Of a DNA stretch of 64,000 nt, positions 40,675-49,383 are shown piece by piece. This DNA comes from Streptomyces sp. CB02056 (GTDB lineage: Bacteria > Actinomycetota > Actinomycetes > Streptomycetales > Streptomycetaceae): contig NZ_LIPD01000023.1 of the NCBI RefSeq assembly GCF_001905545.1, forward strand, positions 71,204 to 135,203, given 5' to 3'. The notes below the pieces were generated by a model. The model ran no database searches. It saw nothing but the letters and a program-made list of their open reading frames with translations, and was not told the DNA's origin. The position numbers and the translations under genes were made by a program. Each line of letters begins with the position of its first letter. The stretch's first letter is position 1.

Positions 40675-41316
40675 TCAGGCGGCCCGGCGCACCGGGCTGG
40701 CCGCGCGGATCGCCTGCTCGGTACGCGCTTCGGCGCTGGCCCGGGAAACCTCGCGGGTGTCCTCGTGGTCGGTCGGCACCTCGGCACCGCGGATCGGGCC
40801 AACCGCGTCCTCGAGCGGGAGTTCGCGCCGGATGTCGGCGGCGAGGACCCGCAGCCGGACGCCGGCCCACTGCTCGGCGCGCTCGGCGGCCGTCGGCGCG
40901 GGGGCGGCCGGACGGGGCTGCGCGATCTGGAGGACCGTCGGGGCGACGGGCGCCTTCACTTTCTTGAGCACGGTGGTCGGGCGGCGGATCTCGGCGGGCA
41001 TCGCGTCCGGGGACACCCGCCGGTCCTGGGCCCGCTGCCAGGCCGCCACGTCGATGTCGATGATCACGACACGGCGGGCGGAGGGGCAGCGGCGGTCGCG
41101 CTGGCCGACGGCGAGCTCGGCGCCACCGAGGTCGGTTCCGTGGTGGTCACGGATCGTCAGGGTGGTGGCGCCCACGATCTGCTGCCATCGCTGGCAGTCC
41201 GGGCAGACCACGGTGTGGAGCTCGGCCGGACGCAGGTTGTAGGTGCTGGGGCGCAGCGAGGAGATCAGCAGGGCGGGGAGCGCGGAGCGGCGCTTGGTGC
41301 GGGTGCGAGCGGGCAT
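40675..41316 (-). CDS. Hypothetical zinc-site protein, first gene of the leftward block
   Basis: A 213-residue protein (GGAGG before ATG 41316). A basic N-terminus leads into a VVCPDCQRWQQIV knuckle and DRRCPSARRVVIIDIDVAAWQRA. A linker and a C-terminal helical region (ERAEQWAGVRLRVLAADIRREL) follow. It lies across the operator region from the GntR gene, so it probably opens the repressed transfer block. Not recognised. Confidence 0.65.
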   Translation of the reverse strand: MPARTRTKRRSALPALLISSLRPSTYNLRPAELHTVVCPDCQRWQQIVGATTLTIRDHHGTDLGGAELAVGQRDRRCPSARRVVIIDIDVAAWQRAQDRRVSPDAMPAEIRRPTTVLKKVKAPVAPTVLQIAQPRPAAPAPTAAERAEQWAGVRLRVLAADIRRELPLEDAVGPIRGAEVPTDHEDTREVSRASAEARTEQAIRAASPVRRAA

Positions 41317-41574
41317 CGGGGCCTCCTGGCGGGAAGACGAGAAGCGCGGGGAGCGGGAAGCGGGACTTGCTGCTCTCTCCGCCCGCCAGGCCCGCGGCCT
41401 GATCGGCCGGCGTCCTGGCGCACAGACAGCGCAGCAGCGCTGTGGGGTAGTGCCCGATATGTGGCAGCCCCCGCGACTGCGGGTCCCGAGGAGCAGGTGG
41501 GCTCGACTCAGACCCCGCCGGAGCGGATGGGACTGCTTCTTCAGCCACGAGTAGCTGCACACCCTTGCTCGGAG

Positions 41575-41643
41575 CGTTATAGCTATCGCTATTGCCAAGT
41601 AGAGCGGACGGGCGGCATGATGTCAATACCGATAGCTATAACG
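41575..41643. promoter_or_regulatory. 14-bp inverted repeat, likely GntR operator pair
   Basis: CGTTATAGCTATCG (41575-41588) and CGATAGCTATAACG (41630-41643) are perfect inverse copies 41 bases apart, in a ~400-base divergent gap. A related GATAG-AG-CTATC lies at 41677-41688, just before the GntR start. Each contains an ATAGCTAT core, usual for dimeric GntR binding. Confidence 0.75.
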
Positions 41644-41728
41644 CGCCGACAGCCTTGTACTGGAAGGACGCCGCCTGATAGAGCTATCCTACACTTGATC
41701 CATCCAGCCTCAGAAAGGGGTGACCGCC

Positions 41729-42508
41729 GTGGCTGCCTCGTATCGCGAGATCGCCGCCGACCTGCGCCGGAAGATCGTCGAGGGGCAGTACCGGCCCGGT
41801 GACAAGCTCCCGACGCTGACGGAGCTACAAGAGCAGTACGGTGCGAGCTACCAGACGGTCCGCAGCGCCATCGCGCTGTTGGAGCAGGAGGGCCTGGTCA
41901 TCGCGGTGCGTCGGCGAGGCACAATCGTTCGCGAGCGTCCCGAACGGTTGCGCGTCACTCGGTCCCGCGAGGTCTTCCGCGACGAGATCGGCTACTACTT
42001 CGACCCCACCGCCCAACCATGGAAGGCCCTGCAGACCCCTACAATCCGCTGGGGCGTGGTCCCGATCGACCTGGCCTCGCTCATGGGGCTGGAGCCCGGA
42101 GCCGAGGTTCTGGTGCGCGACCGGGTGATGGGGAACGCAGAGACTGGTACACCCACACAGCTCGCGACCAGCTACCTGCCAGCGGATCTGGCGCGTGGCA
42201 CTCGCCTCGCTGATTCCGACACCGGCCCAGGTGGCATCTACGACAGGCTCGAGGAGATGGGCCACCGTCCCCTGAACTGGACCGAGAGCGTCTCCGCCCG
42301 GATGCCGGCCCCGGAAGAAGCTGAAGCTCTGCGCCTGCCGACCGATGTTGGCGTCCCGCTGCTGCGCGTGCTGCGAATCACCACCTCGCCGACTGGACAG
42401 GTTGTTGAGGTCAACGACACGCGCATGAGCAGCGAGCTCTTCGAGATCGGCTACACGATTAGCCGACACCCGAGTGCCCAGTTGCCTCCCATTGTCGACG
42501 ACCACTGA
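41729..42508 (+). CDS. GntR/HutC-family transcription regulator
   Basis: A 259-residue regulator. The winged HTH (ADLRRKIVEGQYRPGDKLPTLTELQEQYGASYQTVRSAIALLEQEGLV) lies at ~5-60. A UTRA-type ligand domain follows (VLVRDRVMGN, ATSYLPADLARGTRLAD, GVPLLRVLRITTSPTGQVVEVNDTRM). GTG 41729 is preferred over 41720 because AGAAAGGGG then has normal spacing. The nearest relatives I know are plasmid KorSA-type repressors of transfer genes. ATAGCTAT sites on both sides suggest self-repression and control of the leftward block. Confidence 0.88.
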   Translation: MAASYREIAADLRRKIVEGQYRPGDKLPTLTELQEQYGASYQTVRSAIALLEQEGLVIAVRRRGTIVRERPERLRVTRSREVFRDEIGYYFDPTAQPWKALQTPTIRWGVVPIDLASLMGLEPGAEVLVRDRVMGNAETGTPTQLATSYLPADLARGTRLADSDTGPGGIYDRLEEMGHRPLNWTESVSARMPAPEEAEALRLPTDVGVPLLRVLRITTSPTGQVVEVNDTRMSSELFEIGYTISRHPSAQLPPIVDDH

Positions 42509-42704
42509 TGCTCTCCTCCGATTCCTTCAGCTCACCTGACTGCTTGGAGATCCATCACAGCGGCTGGAGACCCCGACGGAGAATCACAAGTGCGTCATCA
42601 GCTCGATCCACACGTTCATGCACACGTATTCACATCTACGTACACACGGGTTTTCGCTGGTCAGCCCTAGGCTGCCGAGCATGGTGACATTGGAGGGTGG
42701 GGAC
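42509..42704 (+). promoter_or_regulatory. Promoter region of the HTH-kinase operon
   Basis: Contains repeated ACACGT/TACGTACACAC words (42600-42650) and TAGGCT as a -10 candidate near 42669. The repeats may be binding sites for the HTH part of the first gene. Confidence 0.35.
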
Positions 42705-43718
42705 ATGACCAAGAGCCGTCCGGGGTGGCGGCCTGACCTGCTGCGTGCGCAGCGGGAGGCTCATGGACTGACGCTGGAGAGGGCAGGGGAACGGCTTCGT
42801 CAGGTCGCCGAGGAGGCAAAGCTCAAGGGAGTGCCGGCGGCGAACCGTCAGACGCTCTGGCAGCACGAGCAGGGCGAGGTCTACCCCGGTCCGCACTACC
42901 GGCGGGCCTACTGTCTGCTCTACCGGGCGACCGATCCGCAGCTGGGCTTCCGCGCCGCTCTGCCGGGCGAGGAGACCGTCTTCCGACTCACGCCGGCGAG
43001 CGACGATCACAATGGGACGCACGTTCTCGCCGTTGAGCGGGCGATCCATCGGATCGCGGCTGGCGGCGACGGGGCTGACCACATGGGTGTGCAGCAGCGG
43101 ATCCTGGACGCCTGGAGGCGCCGTCACACCGGGGGCGACCCGCACCGGCCGGTCGTGGTCCTGGTCGGCGGCTACGCCGGATCCGGGAAGACGGAGTTCG
43201 CTCGGTTCCTCACCCAGCTGACCGGCTGGCCGCTACTGGACAAGGACCCGCTGACCCGGCCGCTGGTGGAGAGGCTGCTGGTCTCGCTGGGCGGCGATCC
43301 GAACGACAGGCACACCGATCTCTACCGCGAGCAGGTACGCAACCTCGAGTACGACTGCCTGATGCAGGCCGCCTGGGCCAACATCAACTGCCGGATCTCC
43401 ACCGTGCTCACCGCCCCCTTCATCGCGGAGATGACCAACGCGGACTGGATGCAGCGGTTCACGAACAAGTGCTCCTCGCTCGACGTCGACATCGCGCCCA
43501 TCTGGGTCCAGTGCGACCCGGAGTCGATGCGCGAATACGTCTCCTTCCGCTCAGCTGCTCGCGACGCTTGGAAGCTGCAGCGGTGGGACGAGTACCTCGA
43601 GACGATCGACATCGACCTGAGGCCGGCCGTCCCTCACTTGGTCGTCGACAACCGGCTCGGCGCCGCGATCAGCCTCGCCGATCAGGCCCGCCAGGCGATC
43701 CGGGAGGTCTACGCATGA
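42705..43718 (+). CDS. HTH protein fused to P-loop kinase
   Basis: A 337-residue protein from ATG 42705 (GGAGGG upstream). Residues 8-80 look like an HTH domain (LRAQREAHGLTLERAGERL ... NRQTLWQHEQGEVYPG). Residues ~155-335 form a P-loop kinase: VVVLVGGYAGSGKTEFARFL, then LLDKDPLTRPLVERLL, and an IAPIWVQCDPESMREYV strand-lid stretch. The mix of HTH and zeta-like kinase suggests a regulator sensing a phosphorylated ligand. Its stop overlaps the next start (ATGA). Confidence 0.8.
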   Translation: MTKSRPGWRPDLLRAQREAHGLTLERAGERLRQVAEEAKLKGVPAANRQTLWQHEQGEVYPGPHYRRAYCLLYRATDPQLGFRAALPGEETVFRLTPASDDHNGTHVLAVERAIHRIAAGGDGADHMGVQQRILDAWRRRHTGGDPHRPVVVLVGGYAGSGKTEFARFLTQLTGWPLLDKDPLTRPLVERLLVSLGGDPNDRHTDLYREQVRNLEYDCLMQAAWANINCRISTVLTAPFIAEMTNADWMQRFTNKCSSLDVDIAPIWVQCDPESMREYVSFRSAARDAWKLQRWDEYLETIDIDLRPAVPHLVVDNRLGAAISLADQARQAIREVYA

Positions 43719-44923
43719 ACGCGGCACCCGCGGCACCCGCCGTACGCGGCGTAATCCTCTACGGGCCGCCCGCCTCCGGCAAGGACACCGTCACCAGGGC
43801 CCTTGCCGATCTCGACACCGCCTTCTCCTTGTTCTCGCGGGTGAAGGTCGGGCCCGGACGGTCCGCCGGCTACCGCATGGGCACGCCGGAGCGCCTCGAG
43901 GAGCTGCGCTCGTCGGACGGCGCAGTCGTGTACGAGAACAGCCGGTACGGCAGCACCTACGTGACGGACCGGCCCGGTCTTGACGCCGCGGTCGCCGCCG
44001 GGGTGCCGGTGATGCACCTGGGCCAGGTCGACGGGGTGCGAGCCGTGCTCGACGGCTACCCGGGACGCTGGCTGACTGTCCTGCTGTGGTGCCCGCGGGA
44101 AGTAGCCGAGGCCCGGTCTGCCGGGCGGGGCGACGTCGACACCCCGGCGCGGCTGACCGCGTGGGACGCGACCCGGGCCGACCTCGACGCCAACCCGGAC
44201 TTCCGGTTCGACCTGACTATCCAAACGGACGAGGTCGCGCCCGAGGCAGCGGCCGCACAGATCCGTCAAACACTGTCCAGCGAGCTGGTGCTCGTGGACT
44301 TCGACGACACGCTGATCGACCGGCTCGCCGCGGTGACGGCCTGGGTGACCAGGTACTGCGCGGGGCACGGCCTGGGCCCGGAAATCGAGCAGCGGATGCT
44401 CGACGCCATGCGGATCCGGGCGGACCTGGACGTGATCGAGGGTCTGTGTGCCGAACTCGGTCTCCCGGAGTCGGCCGGCGAACTCTGGTCGCGGTACGAA
44501 CCGGAGCTCGCAGCAGCGGTGACGCCGTTTCCCGGTGTAATCGAGGCCCTGGCCGCCGTACGAGAGGCTGGCCACCAGGTCGTCGTCGTCACCAACGGCG
44601 GCACCCAGATCCAACGCGCCAAGCTGAAGGCCTCCGGCATCGCCGAGGTGGTCGACGCCGTGTGCATCTCCGGAGCGATCGGCGTCCGGAAGCCGGAGCG
44701 CGGGATCTTCGAGGCCGCGGCCGCCAGCGTCGGCCGGGACCTTGCGCAGGGCGGGTGGATGATCGGCGACAACGCCGACCTCGACGTCACCGGCGGCCGA
44801 ACCGCGGGGCTGCGCACCATCTGGATCTCGCACGGCAGGAACTGGCCGGACGGCGCCGAGCCGGACTTCGTCGCCTGGACCGCCATTGAGGCCTTCGCCC
44901 ACGTCGTGCGAGGTACGCAATGA
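43715..44923 (+). CDS. P-loop nucleotide kinase fused to HAD hydrolase
   Basis: A 402-residue two-domain protein. Residues 10-185 resemble guanylate kinase: GVILYGPPASGKDTVTRAL, RVKVGPGRSAGYRM, VYENSRYGSTYVTDR and VLLWCPREVAEAR. Residues 195-400 form a HAD-I hydrolase with LVLVDFDDTLID (both Asp), VVVVTNGG, VRKPERGIFEAA and MIGDNADLDVTGG. One half may phosphorylate and the other dephosphorylate a nucleotide-like compound, or the two may act in series. Overlaps both neighbours by 4 bases. Confidence 0.85.
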   Translation: MNAAPAAPAVRGVILYGPPASGKDTVTRALADLDTAFSLFSRVKVGPGRSAGYRMGTPERLEELRSSDGAVVYENSRYGSTYVTDRPGLDAAVAAGVPVMHLGQVDGVRAVLDGYPGRWLTVLLWCPREVAEARSAGRGDVDTPARLTAWDATRADLDANPDFRFDLTIQTDEVAPEAAAAQIRQTLSSELVLVDFDDTLIDRLAAVTAWVTRYCAGHGLGPEIEQRMLDAMRIRADLDVIEGLCAELGLPESAGELWSRYEPELAAAVTPFPGVIEALAAVREAGHQVVVVTNGGTQIQRAKLKASGIAEVVDAVCISGAIGVRKPERGIFEAAAASVGRDLAQGGWMIGDNADLDVTGGRTAGLRTIWISHGRNWPDGAEPDFVAWTAIEAFAHVVRGTQ

Positions 44924-45771
44924 CGGCGGCTCGGCCCGTCCTCGCGGTGCTGCATCCGGGCAACATGGGCGCGACCGTCGCAGCCTGCGCGGCGTCGACC
45001 GGAGTCCAGGTCTTGTGGTGCCCGGCCGGGCGCAGCGCCGCGACCGTACGGCGCGCCGCACAGGCAGGGCTGGAGCCGGTGGCCGAGCTGGACGAGCTAC
45101 TCGAGCGGGCCGAGGTCGTGCTGAGTCTGTGCCCGCCGGCCGTTGCCGAGGATGTCGCCCGCGACGTCGCCGAGCGCCGGTTTGCCGGAGTCTACGTCGA
45201 GGGCAACGCGATCAGCCCGGACAGGGCGCAGCGGATCGCCGACCTGGTGGGCCGGAGCGCTCGGGCGGTGGTCGACGGCTCGGTGATCGGCTCCCCGCCG
45301 GTTGGTGGCAAGCACACGAAGCTGTTCCTCTCCGGCCCGTCCGACGCCGCCGCGCTGGTGGCGGCGCTGTTCTCGGATACCGCGGTGTCGACGCCGGTCT
45401 TGGGCGGGACAATCGGGCAGGCCTCCGCGCTGAAGGTCTCCTACACGGCCTACCAGAAGGCCAGCCGCGTGCTCGCCGCGCTCTCCTACGGACTGGCTCA
45501 GTACCACGGTGTCGACCAGGCACTGCTGGACGTGGCCGGCAAGCGGGCCGGCAGCTACCTGACCGAGACTGGCTACATCGCCAAGACGGCTGCACGGGCG
45601 TGGAGGTGGGCTCCGGAGATGGAGGAAGCCGCCGACACCCTCAACGCGGCGGGCCTGCCGGACGAGGTGCTGCGCGCCGTGGCCGAGACGCTTGGCCGGT
45701 GGACCGCTGCGAAGGACAACGACGAGATCTCGGTCGAGGGCGCCCTCACGATCCTTCGGGAGCCCAAGTGA
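44920..45771 (+). CDS. 6-phosphogluconate-dehydrogenase-like protein (DUF1932 type)
   Basis: A 283-residue NAD(P)-binding protein. The Rossmann opening is LAVLHPGNMGATVAACAASTG, and VVLSLCPPAVAEDVARDV and VVDGSVIGSPPVGG sit in the usual places. The helical C-terminal half (ALKVSYTAYQKASRVLAALSYGLAQYHG, then W-A-P-E-M-E-E-A) fits the DUF1932 C-terminal domain. The substrate is likely a beta-hydroxyacid or imine-type compound. It is the last gene of a tight three-gene operon. Confidence 0.82.
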   Translation: MTAARPVLAVLHPGNMGATVAACAASTGVQVLWCPAGRSAATVRRAAQAGLEPVAELDELLERAEVVLSLCPPAVAEDVARDVAERRFAGVYVEGNAISPDRAQRIADLVGRSARAVVDGSVIGSPPVGGKHTKLFLSGPSDAAALVAALFSDTAVSTPVLGGTIGQASALKVSYTAYQKASRVLAALSYGLAQYHGVDQALLDVAGKRAGSYLTETGYIAKTAARAWRWAPEMEEAADTLNAAGLPDEVLRAVAETLGRWTAAKDNDEISVEGALTILREPK

Positions 45772-45995
45772 ACGGGAACCTGTCGGAGCATCTGACCGCT
45801 GGACCGTCAGATCGACACGTACGGTCGGCGGCTGCGCGCGGAGCGTCCGGACGGGGTAGTCTGGCTGCGCACTTGATCGGTACAAAAGAATTCGCCGCCC
45901 GGACCTTGGACAAGTCCGGACGGCGCGAATGGATTAGCGCCCCCTGGCAGGGGCCCTCTCCGTGGTCAGACCTGAACTGTAGGAAGGTCGACGTG
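45772..45995. promoter_or_regulatory. Leader region with hairpins
   Basis: Includes CGGAC-CTTGGACAA-GTCCG near 45901-45920 within TTCGCC...GGCGCGAA flanks, and a GCGCCCCC/GGGGCCC-type fold after it. It may be a terminator of the operon and a leader for the small gene at 45996. Confidence 0.4.
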
Positions 45996-46130
45996 ATGCA
46001 GCGTACCCGTACGCGCTCTCTGGCACACACGCGGCACCCCGCCGTGGACGCGATCACTCGGTCGCTCCGGCGGGGTGCCGTTGTGTCTATATGCGGATAC
46101 ACCTCGCCCCCGAAGGGGGTTTCGAGATGA
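45996..46130 (+). CDS. Small basic peptide, possible leader
   Basis: A 44-residue ORF from ATG 45996 (AGGAAGG upstream): a basic N-terminus (MQRTRTRSLAHTRHPAVDAI), then VVSICGYTSPPKGVSR. A perfect 13-bp hairpin lies inside its coding sequence, which suggests an attenuator-type leader for the replication genes. Low sequence support apart from the ribosome site. Confidence 0.4.
   Translation: MQRTRTRSLAHTRHPAVDAITRSLRRGAVVSICGYTSPPKGVSR
46032..46080 (+). terminator. Hairpin inside the leader ORF
   Basis: CGGCACCCCGCCG and CGGCGGGGTGCCG, a perfect 13-bp stem with a 23-base loop. Termination or attenuation signal. Confidence 0.6.
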
Positions 46131-46305
46131 CGTAGTCGTCGAGGGCGGCTGCCGACCCATACCACCGGGTCTCCGCCGCCCAGCCGCAGCCGGTGTACCA
46201 CCACCAGCCTGCGGCCCTCACTTCGCCGCTCCGAGCTACCAACTCGAGAGCAGAGGCCCGATCTCCGGCTACCAACCGGGTGATCAGGCATTTCAGGTTC
46301 TTCAC
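46087..46305 (-). CDS. Possible small protein, low support
   Basis: A 72-codon frame from GTG 46305 (LKCLITRLVAGDRASALELVARSGEVRAAGWWWYTGCGWAAETRWYGSAAALDDYVIS). The composition is protein-like and Trp/Tyr-rich, but there is no ribosome site and it opposes the replication gene. It lies where an origin might be expected. Confidence 0.35.
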   Translation of the reverse strand: MKNLKCLITRLVAGDRASALELVARSGEVRAAGWWWYTGCGWAAETRWYGSAAALDDYVISKPPSGARCIRI

Positions 46306-46561
46306 CAGGAACCACAACCGGCACCAAGGGCGCCTTTTGCGTGCCCACCTATCGCTAGGAGGCATTGCCATTTTGCAGCAGCTCCGTGCGGGCTGCCAGT
46401 GCCGTCGTACTCGTGGCGTCTTCGACGACGCCACGGGTTACGGCGACGCCGGCACCGGCTCCGGCCGTCCAGAGACCGCGTTTCCCGCTTCCTGCCTGGC
46501 CTGTGAGGCCGACTCGACACCGGCACCGGCCGCCGCGCTGCAGCCGAACCGACCAGGCGGC

Positions 46562-47953
46562 GTGACGCATATCACTCACCTGGGTGAGCGTGGCAAGCTC
46601 CTCGTTGACGCCCCTGCGGGTGTAGTTCCGGCCGTGCCGCTGGTTCCCGGCCAGCGGTCCGCGGGTTGGCAGTTCAAGGTCCCGAGCGGTTTGTCGGCTC
46701 GGATGCGGGCTTTGGTGGTCGAGGGTGTGGGGGTGGAGCGGTACCGGGAGGGTGGGTCGGACGGCGGCTCGGGTGCCGGCCGGGACACGCACCGGGTCAC
46801 CTCGGCGATCGCGTTCGCCTTCGCGCGGGCCGGGGCGGACCGGCTCGCGTTGCGGGACGTCCTGCTGGCGTCTCCGGCCCCCGGTGGTGCTCTGCTCCGG
46901 GACCTGGCTCACGCCAAAGGCCACGACCACGCCTCGAAGTACCTGGACCGGGTGTGGCGGCGTGCTGTTCGTGTGACGGGTGAGTCCGCGCCGATCCGGG
47001 AGCGCCGGGATGCGATGGCTGCTCTGGCGGAGCTGCGTATCGCCGTCGAGGTGTTCCCGTGGGAGCGGCAGGCCGGGCAGACGGACCGGGCGAACCTGCT
47101 GTACCGGCTGGGGCTGTGCGAGCTGGCCGGCGGAGCGGACCACGAGGTGTCGCAGCGTCAGCTGGCCCTGGGCATCGGGGTGAGCGAGTCGACGGCGAAG
47201 CGCTCGGACAAGCGGCTGGAGGCCTCCGGGTGGCTGTGGCGTGTGGAGAAGGGCAGTGCCGGGGCTTCCTCGAAGTGGGTGCTGGGAAGGCCTCGTAGGG
47301 GGTCGGCTGACGTTGTGTCGCCGGTTGACCCCAACTGCCAGGTAGGGCACGAGGCCCCCGGGTACCTGGATGGGGTCAACCGGCGACACGCCCCCTCCAC
47401 GACGTCTGCTGGCCCGGCCGATACCCCGGCTGAGCTGGACTTCCGTCTGCTCTCCGATCTGATGGCCCGAGACGCTTTCAGGGCCCGTGGGCTGGGCAAG
47501 ACCGCAGCAGAGGTGGTCGCGGCCCTCGCGCACCGGGACGGGCAGACCGCCGTGGAGCTCGCGGCCAGCACCGGGCGCCACCGTGCCACCGTCCACGCCC
47601 GCCTGGCCCGGTTGATGGAGCACCGCCTGGTCGTGAAGCTCGGCGAGCTGTACTACCTGGCCGACGGCCTCCTGGAGGCCCCGGCCAAGCGCCCACGGGG
47701 CAGCCGTCTGCCGTCCTGGCGGTCCGTGGACCGCTGGGACGAGGTGGCCTCTGACCTGGACGTTTTCGGAGCGGGCTACCGGCAGTGGTGCCTGTACGCC
47801 TTCGACCGGATCGCGGCAGACGACGTGTACCGCAGGGTACGCGAGCACGCCCGTCCGGCCTGGCCGGCCACCGAGCTCACCGACCAGGACTGGGCGTTCC
47901 TGAACTCCTGGAGCGCCGACTTCGAAGGCGCCGACCGGGTCGTGAGCGCCTGA
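46562..47953 (+). CDS. Two-winged-helix DNA-binding protein, candidate replication initiator
   Basis: About 463 residues from GTG 46562 (weak ribosome site; the open frame extends to 46193). A helical N-terminal domain (LSARMRALVVEGVGVERYREGG, RVTSAIAFAFARAGADRLAL, KYLDRVWRRAVRVTGES) is followed by wHTH 1 (VSQRQLALGIGVSESTAKRSDKRLEASGWL). wHTH 2 is near residue 330 (GQTAVELAASTGRHRATVHARLARLMEHRLV). The two HTHs, the position by a DciA-like gene and structured DNA upstream suggest plasmid Rep; no biochemical motif proves it. Confidence 0.6.
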   Translation: MTHITHLGERGKLLVDAPAGVVPAVPLVPGQRSAGWQFKVPSGLSARMRALVVEGVGVERYREGGSDGGSGAGRDTHRVTSAIAFAFARAGADRLALRDVLLASPAPGGALLRDLAHAKGHDHASKYLDRVWRRAVRVTGESAPIRERRDAMAALAELRIAVEVFPWERQAGQTDRANLLYRLGLCELAGGADHEVSQRQLALGIGVSESTAKRSDKRLEASGWLWRVEKGSAGASSKWVLGRPRRGSADVVSPVDPNCQVGHEAPGYLDGVNRRHAPSTTSAGPADTPAELDFRLLSDLMARDAFRARGLGKTAAEVVAALAHRDGQTAVELAASTGRHRATVHARLARLMEHRLVVKLGELYYLADGLLEAPAKRPRGSRLPSWRSVDRWDEVASDLDVFGAGYRQWCLYAFDRIAADDVYRRVREHARPAWPATELTDQDWAFLNSWSADFEGADRVVSA

Positions 47954-48786
47954 TGATCCAGCCCGTCACCAGCGGAGCCGACCTGGCCCGCACCGCCCTG
48001 CGAGCCGCCCGCAAAGCCGCTGGCAGCCGCGGTAACACCCCGGCGAAGCGCCCCGCCGCCGGCCTGCACCGCGCCGACCGGCATGCCCGCGAGGCCCGGG
48101 AACCGAAGCCGATCGCGGACGTGTTCCTCGCCCTGGTCGCCGCGCACGGCTGGACCCTGGGCACCGCCGGCGGAGGCCTGCGCGACCACTGGCCCACGAT
48201 CGTCGGCCCCGACGCCGCCGCCCACTGGCACCTCGCCGGCTACGACCCCACCACCCGCCGCCTGCGCGTGGTCGCCGACTCCCCGGCCTGGGCCGCCCAG
48301 CTCCGCTACCAGACCCGCCGCATCGTCATCGCCCTCGACCAGCTGCGCCCAGGCACCGTGACGGCCATCGACGTCCGCGTCGGCCCCGCCCCCGTGGTGC
48401 AGCACGGCCAGGACCCCGATGACCGACCTGCCCGTCGCGACGACCGACCCACGATGTGGCCGGCCCGGTCGCCGCTCGCTGACCACCACGCCTACCAGGA
48501 CCTGCGCCGCCAGATGCGGGAGAACGCCGCTGCCCGCCAGACCGCCTCTGACGAAGCCGCCGCCGGGCGCGAAGCCAGCCTGGCCCGGCACTACAACCGG
48601 CTGCGCGAACCCGAGGCCGCCCACCGGCACGTCATCGAGGAGGCTCCCGCCCCGACCATCGACGAGCACGACCGCCAGCAGCGCGAGCGTCACCGTGCCG
48701 CGCTTGCCGTCGCCCGTGCCACCAGGGCCGGGGCGATCCCCTTGCCCATCTTCCGCCCAGCCTCGCCGCGGGCCGGAGCAGCGTGA
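47953..48786 (+). CDS. DciA-like (DUF721) protein
   Basis: A 277-residue protein whose ATG overlaps the previous stop (TGATG). Residues ~50-135 are a DUF721 domain: PIADVFLALVAAHGWTLGTAGGGLRDHWPTIVG, then HWHLAGYDPTTRRLRVVADSPAWAAQLRYQTRRIVIAL. DciA is the bacterial replicative-helicase loader/operator. The C-terminal half is disordered with a charged helix (AARQTASDEAAAGREASLARHYNRLREPEAAHRHV). Coupling to a two-HTH protein supports a replication module. Confidence 0.8.
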   Translation: MIQPVTSGADLARTALRAARKAAGSRGNTPAKRPAAGLHRADRHAREAREPKPIADVFLALVAAHGWTLGTAGGGLRDHWPTIVGPDAAAHWHLAGYDPTTRRLRVVADSPAWAAQLRYQTRRIVIALDQLRPGTVTAIDVRVGPAPVVQHGQDPDDRPARRDDRPTMWPARSPLADHHAYQDLRRQMRENAAARQTASDEAAAGREASLARHYNRLREPEAAHRHVIEEAPAPTIDEHDRQQRERHRAALAVARATRAGAIPLPIFRPASPRAGAA

Positions 48787-48938
48787 GCCGTCACCGTTCT
48801 CGCTCTTTCGGGGAAACAGTGCGACCGCGTCCGGAGGAGAGCTGGCTCGTTGACCGTTCTGCAGGAGGTGCCCTACGGCCTGCGGGCCGCGCAGGCGTCG
48901 GCCGGAGCACCGGCACGAACGAGCAAGGGGAGCTTCAA

Positions 48939-49295
48939 GTGAGCGACACCATGGGAGCGGCCTGGTTGCCGCTGCTGGAAGACCTGGGAGAGAGGTTTAA
49001 CGGCTGCACGATCGAACACGTGGCAGCCTCGACAGTCCCGGAGGCCACGGCCTGGTTCGCGGCCGAAGCCGTGACCAGCGTCGAGGAACTGACCAAGGCC
49101 CTGTCCTCCCCCTGGGCCCTCCACACCCCCGAGCAGGCGGGAGCCGTCGCCGCAGCCCTAGTCTCCATCGAGCACCACGTCGCCCAGGCCAAGGGCCGCC
49201 TCCCGTCATGGAGGTCCTGGACCACGTCGTCGCCGGCCGGCTGGACACCGTCCGCGCCCGCTGGCTCCTCGCTCGCCTCGGTGAGGGCGATCTAG
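48939..49295 (+). CDS. Hypothetical protein, 3' end doubtful
   Basis: About 118 residues from GTG 48939 (AAGGGGAG upstream; frame opens at 48783). The first ~85 residues look real (WLPLLEDLGERFNGCTIEHVAASTVPEATAWFAAEAVTSVEELTKAL, EQAGAVAAALVSIEHHVAQ). The last ~30 (SWTTSSPAGWTPSAPAG) fall in a 33-bp sequence duplicated at 53.7 kb and may be in the wrong frame. Not recognised. Confidence 0.55.
   Translation: MSDTMGAAWLPLLEDLGERFNGCTIEHVAASTVPEATAWFAAEAVTSVEELTKALSSPWALHTPEQAGAVAAALVSIEHHVAQAKGRLPSWRSWTTSSPAGWTPSAPAGSSLASVRAI
49214..49246 (+). repeat. 33-bp direct repeat, copy 1
   Basis: GTCCTGGACCACGTCGTCGC... to CTGGAC; one base differs from the copy at 53691-53723. Confidence 0.8.
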
Positions 49296-49383
49296 CGGTT
49301 CGCCGGACGGATCGGCCTCTCCTGCCCGACCCTGCTGGAAGTGCAGCCCCACGAACGACCCGGAAAACCCGAACGGAGCGCCC

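Noticed and set aside
45746..46348. 200-codon leftward frame near the replication region
   Set aside because: Runs through the perfect hairpin and the dehydrogenase 3' end; reads as noise apart from the shorter frame at 46087-46305, kept at low confidence.
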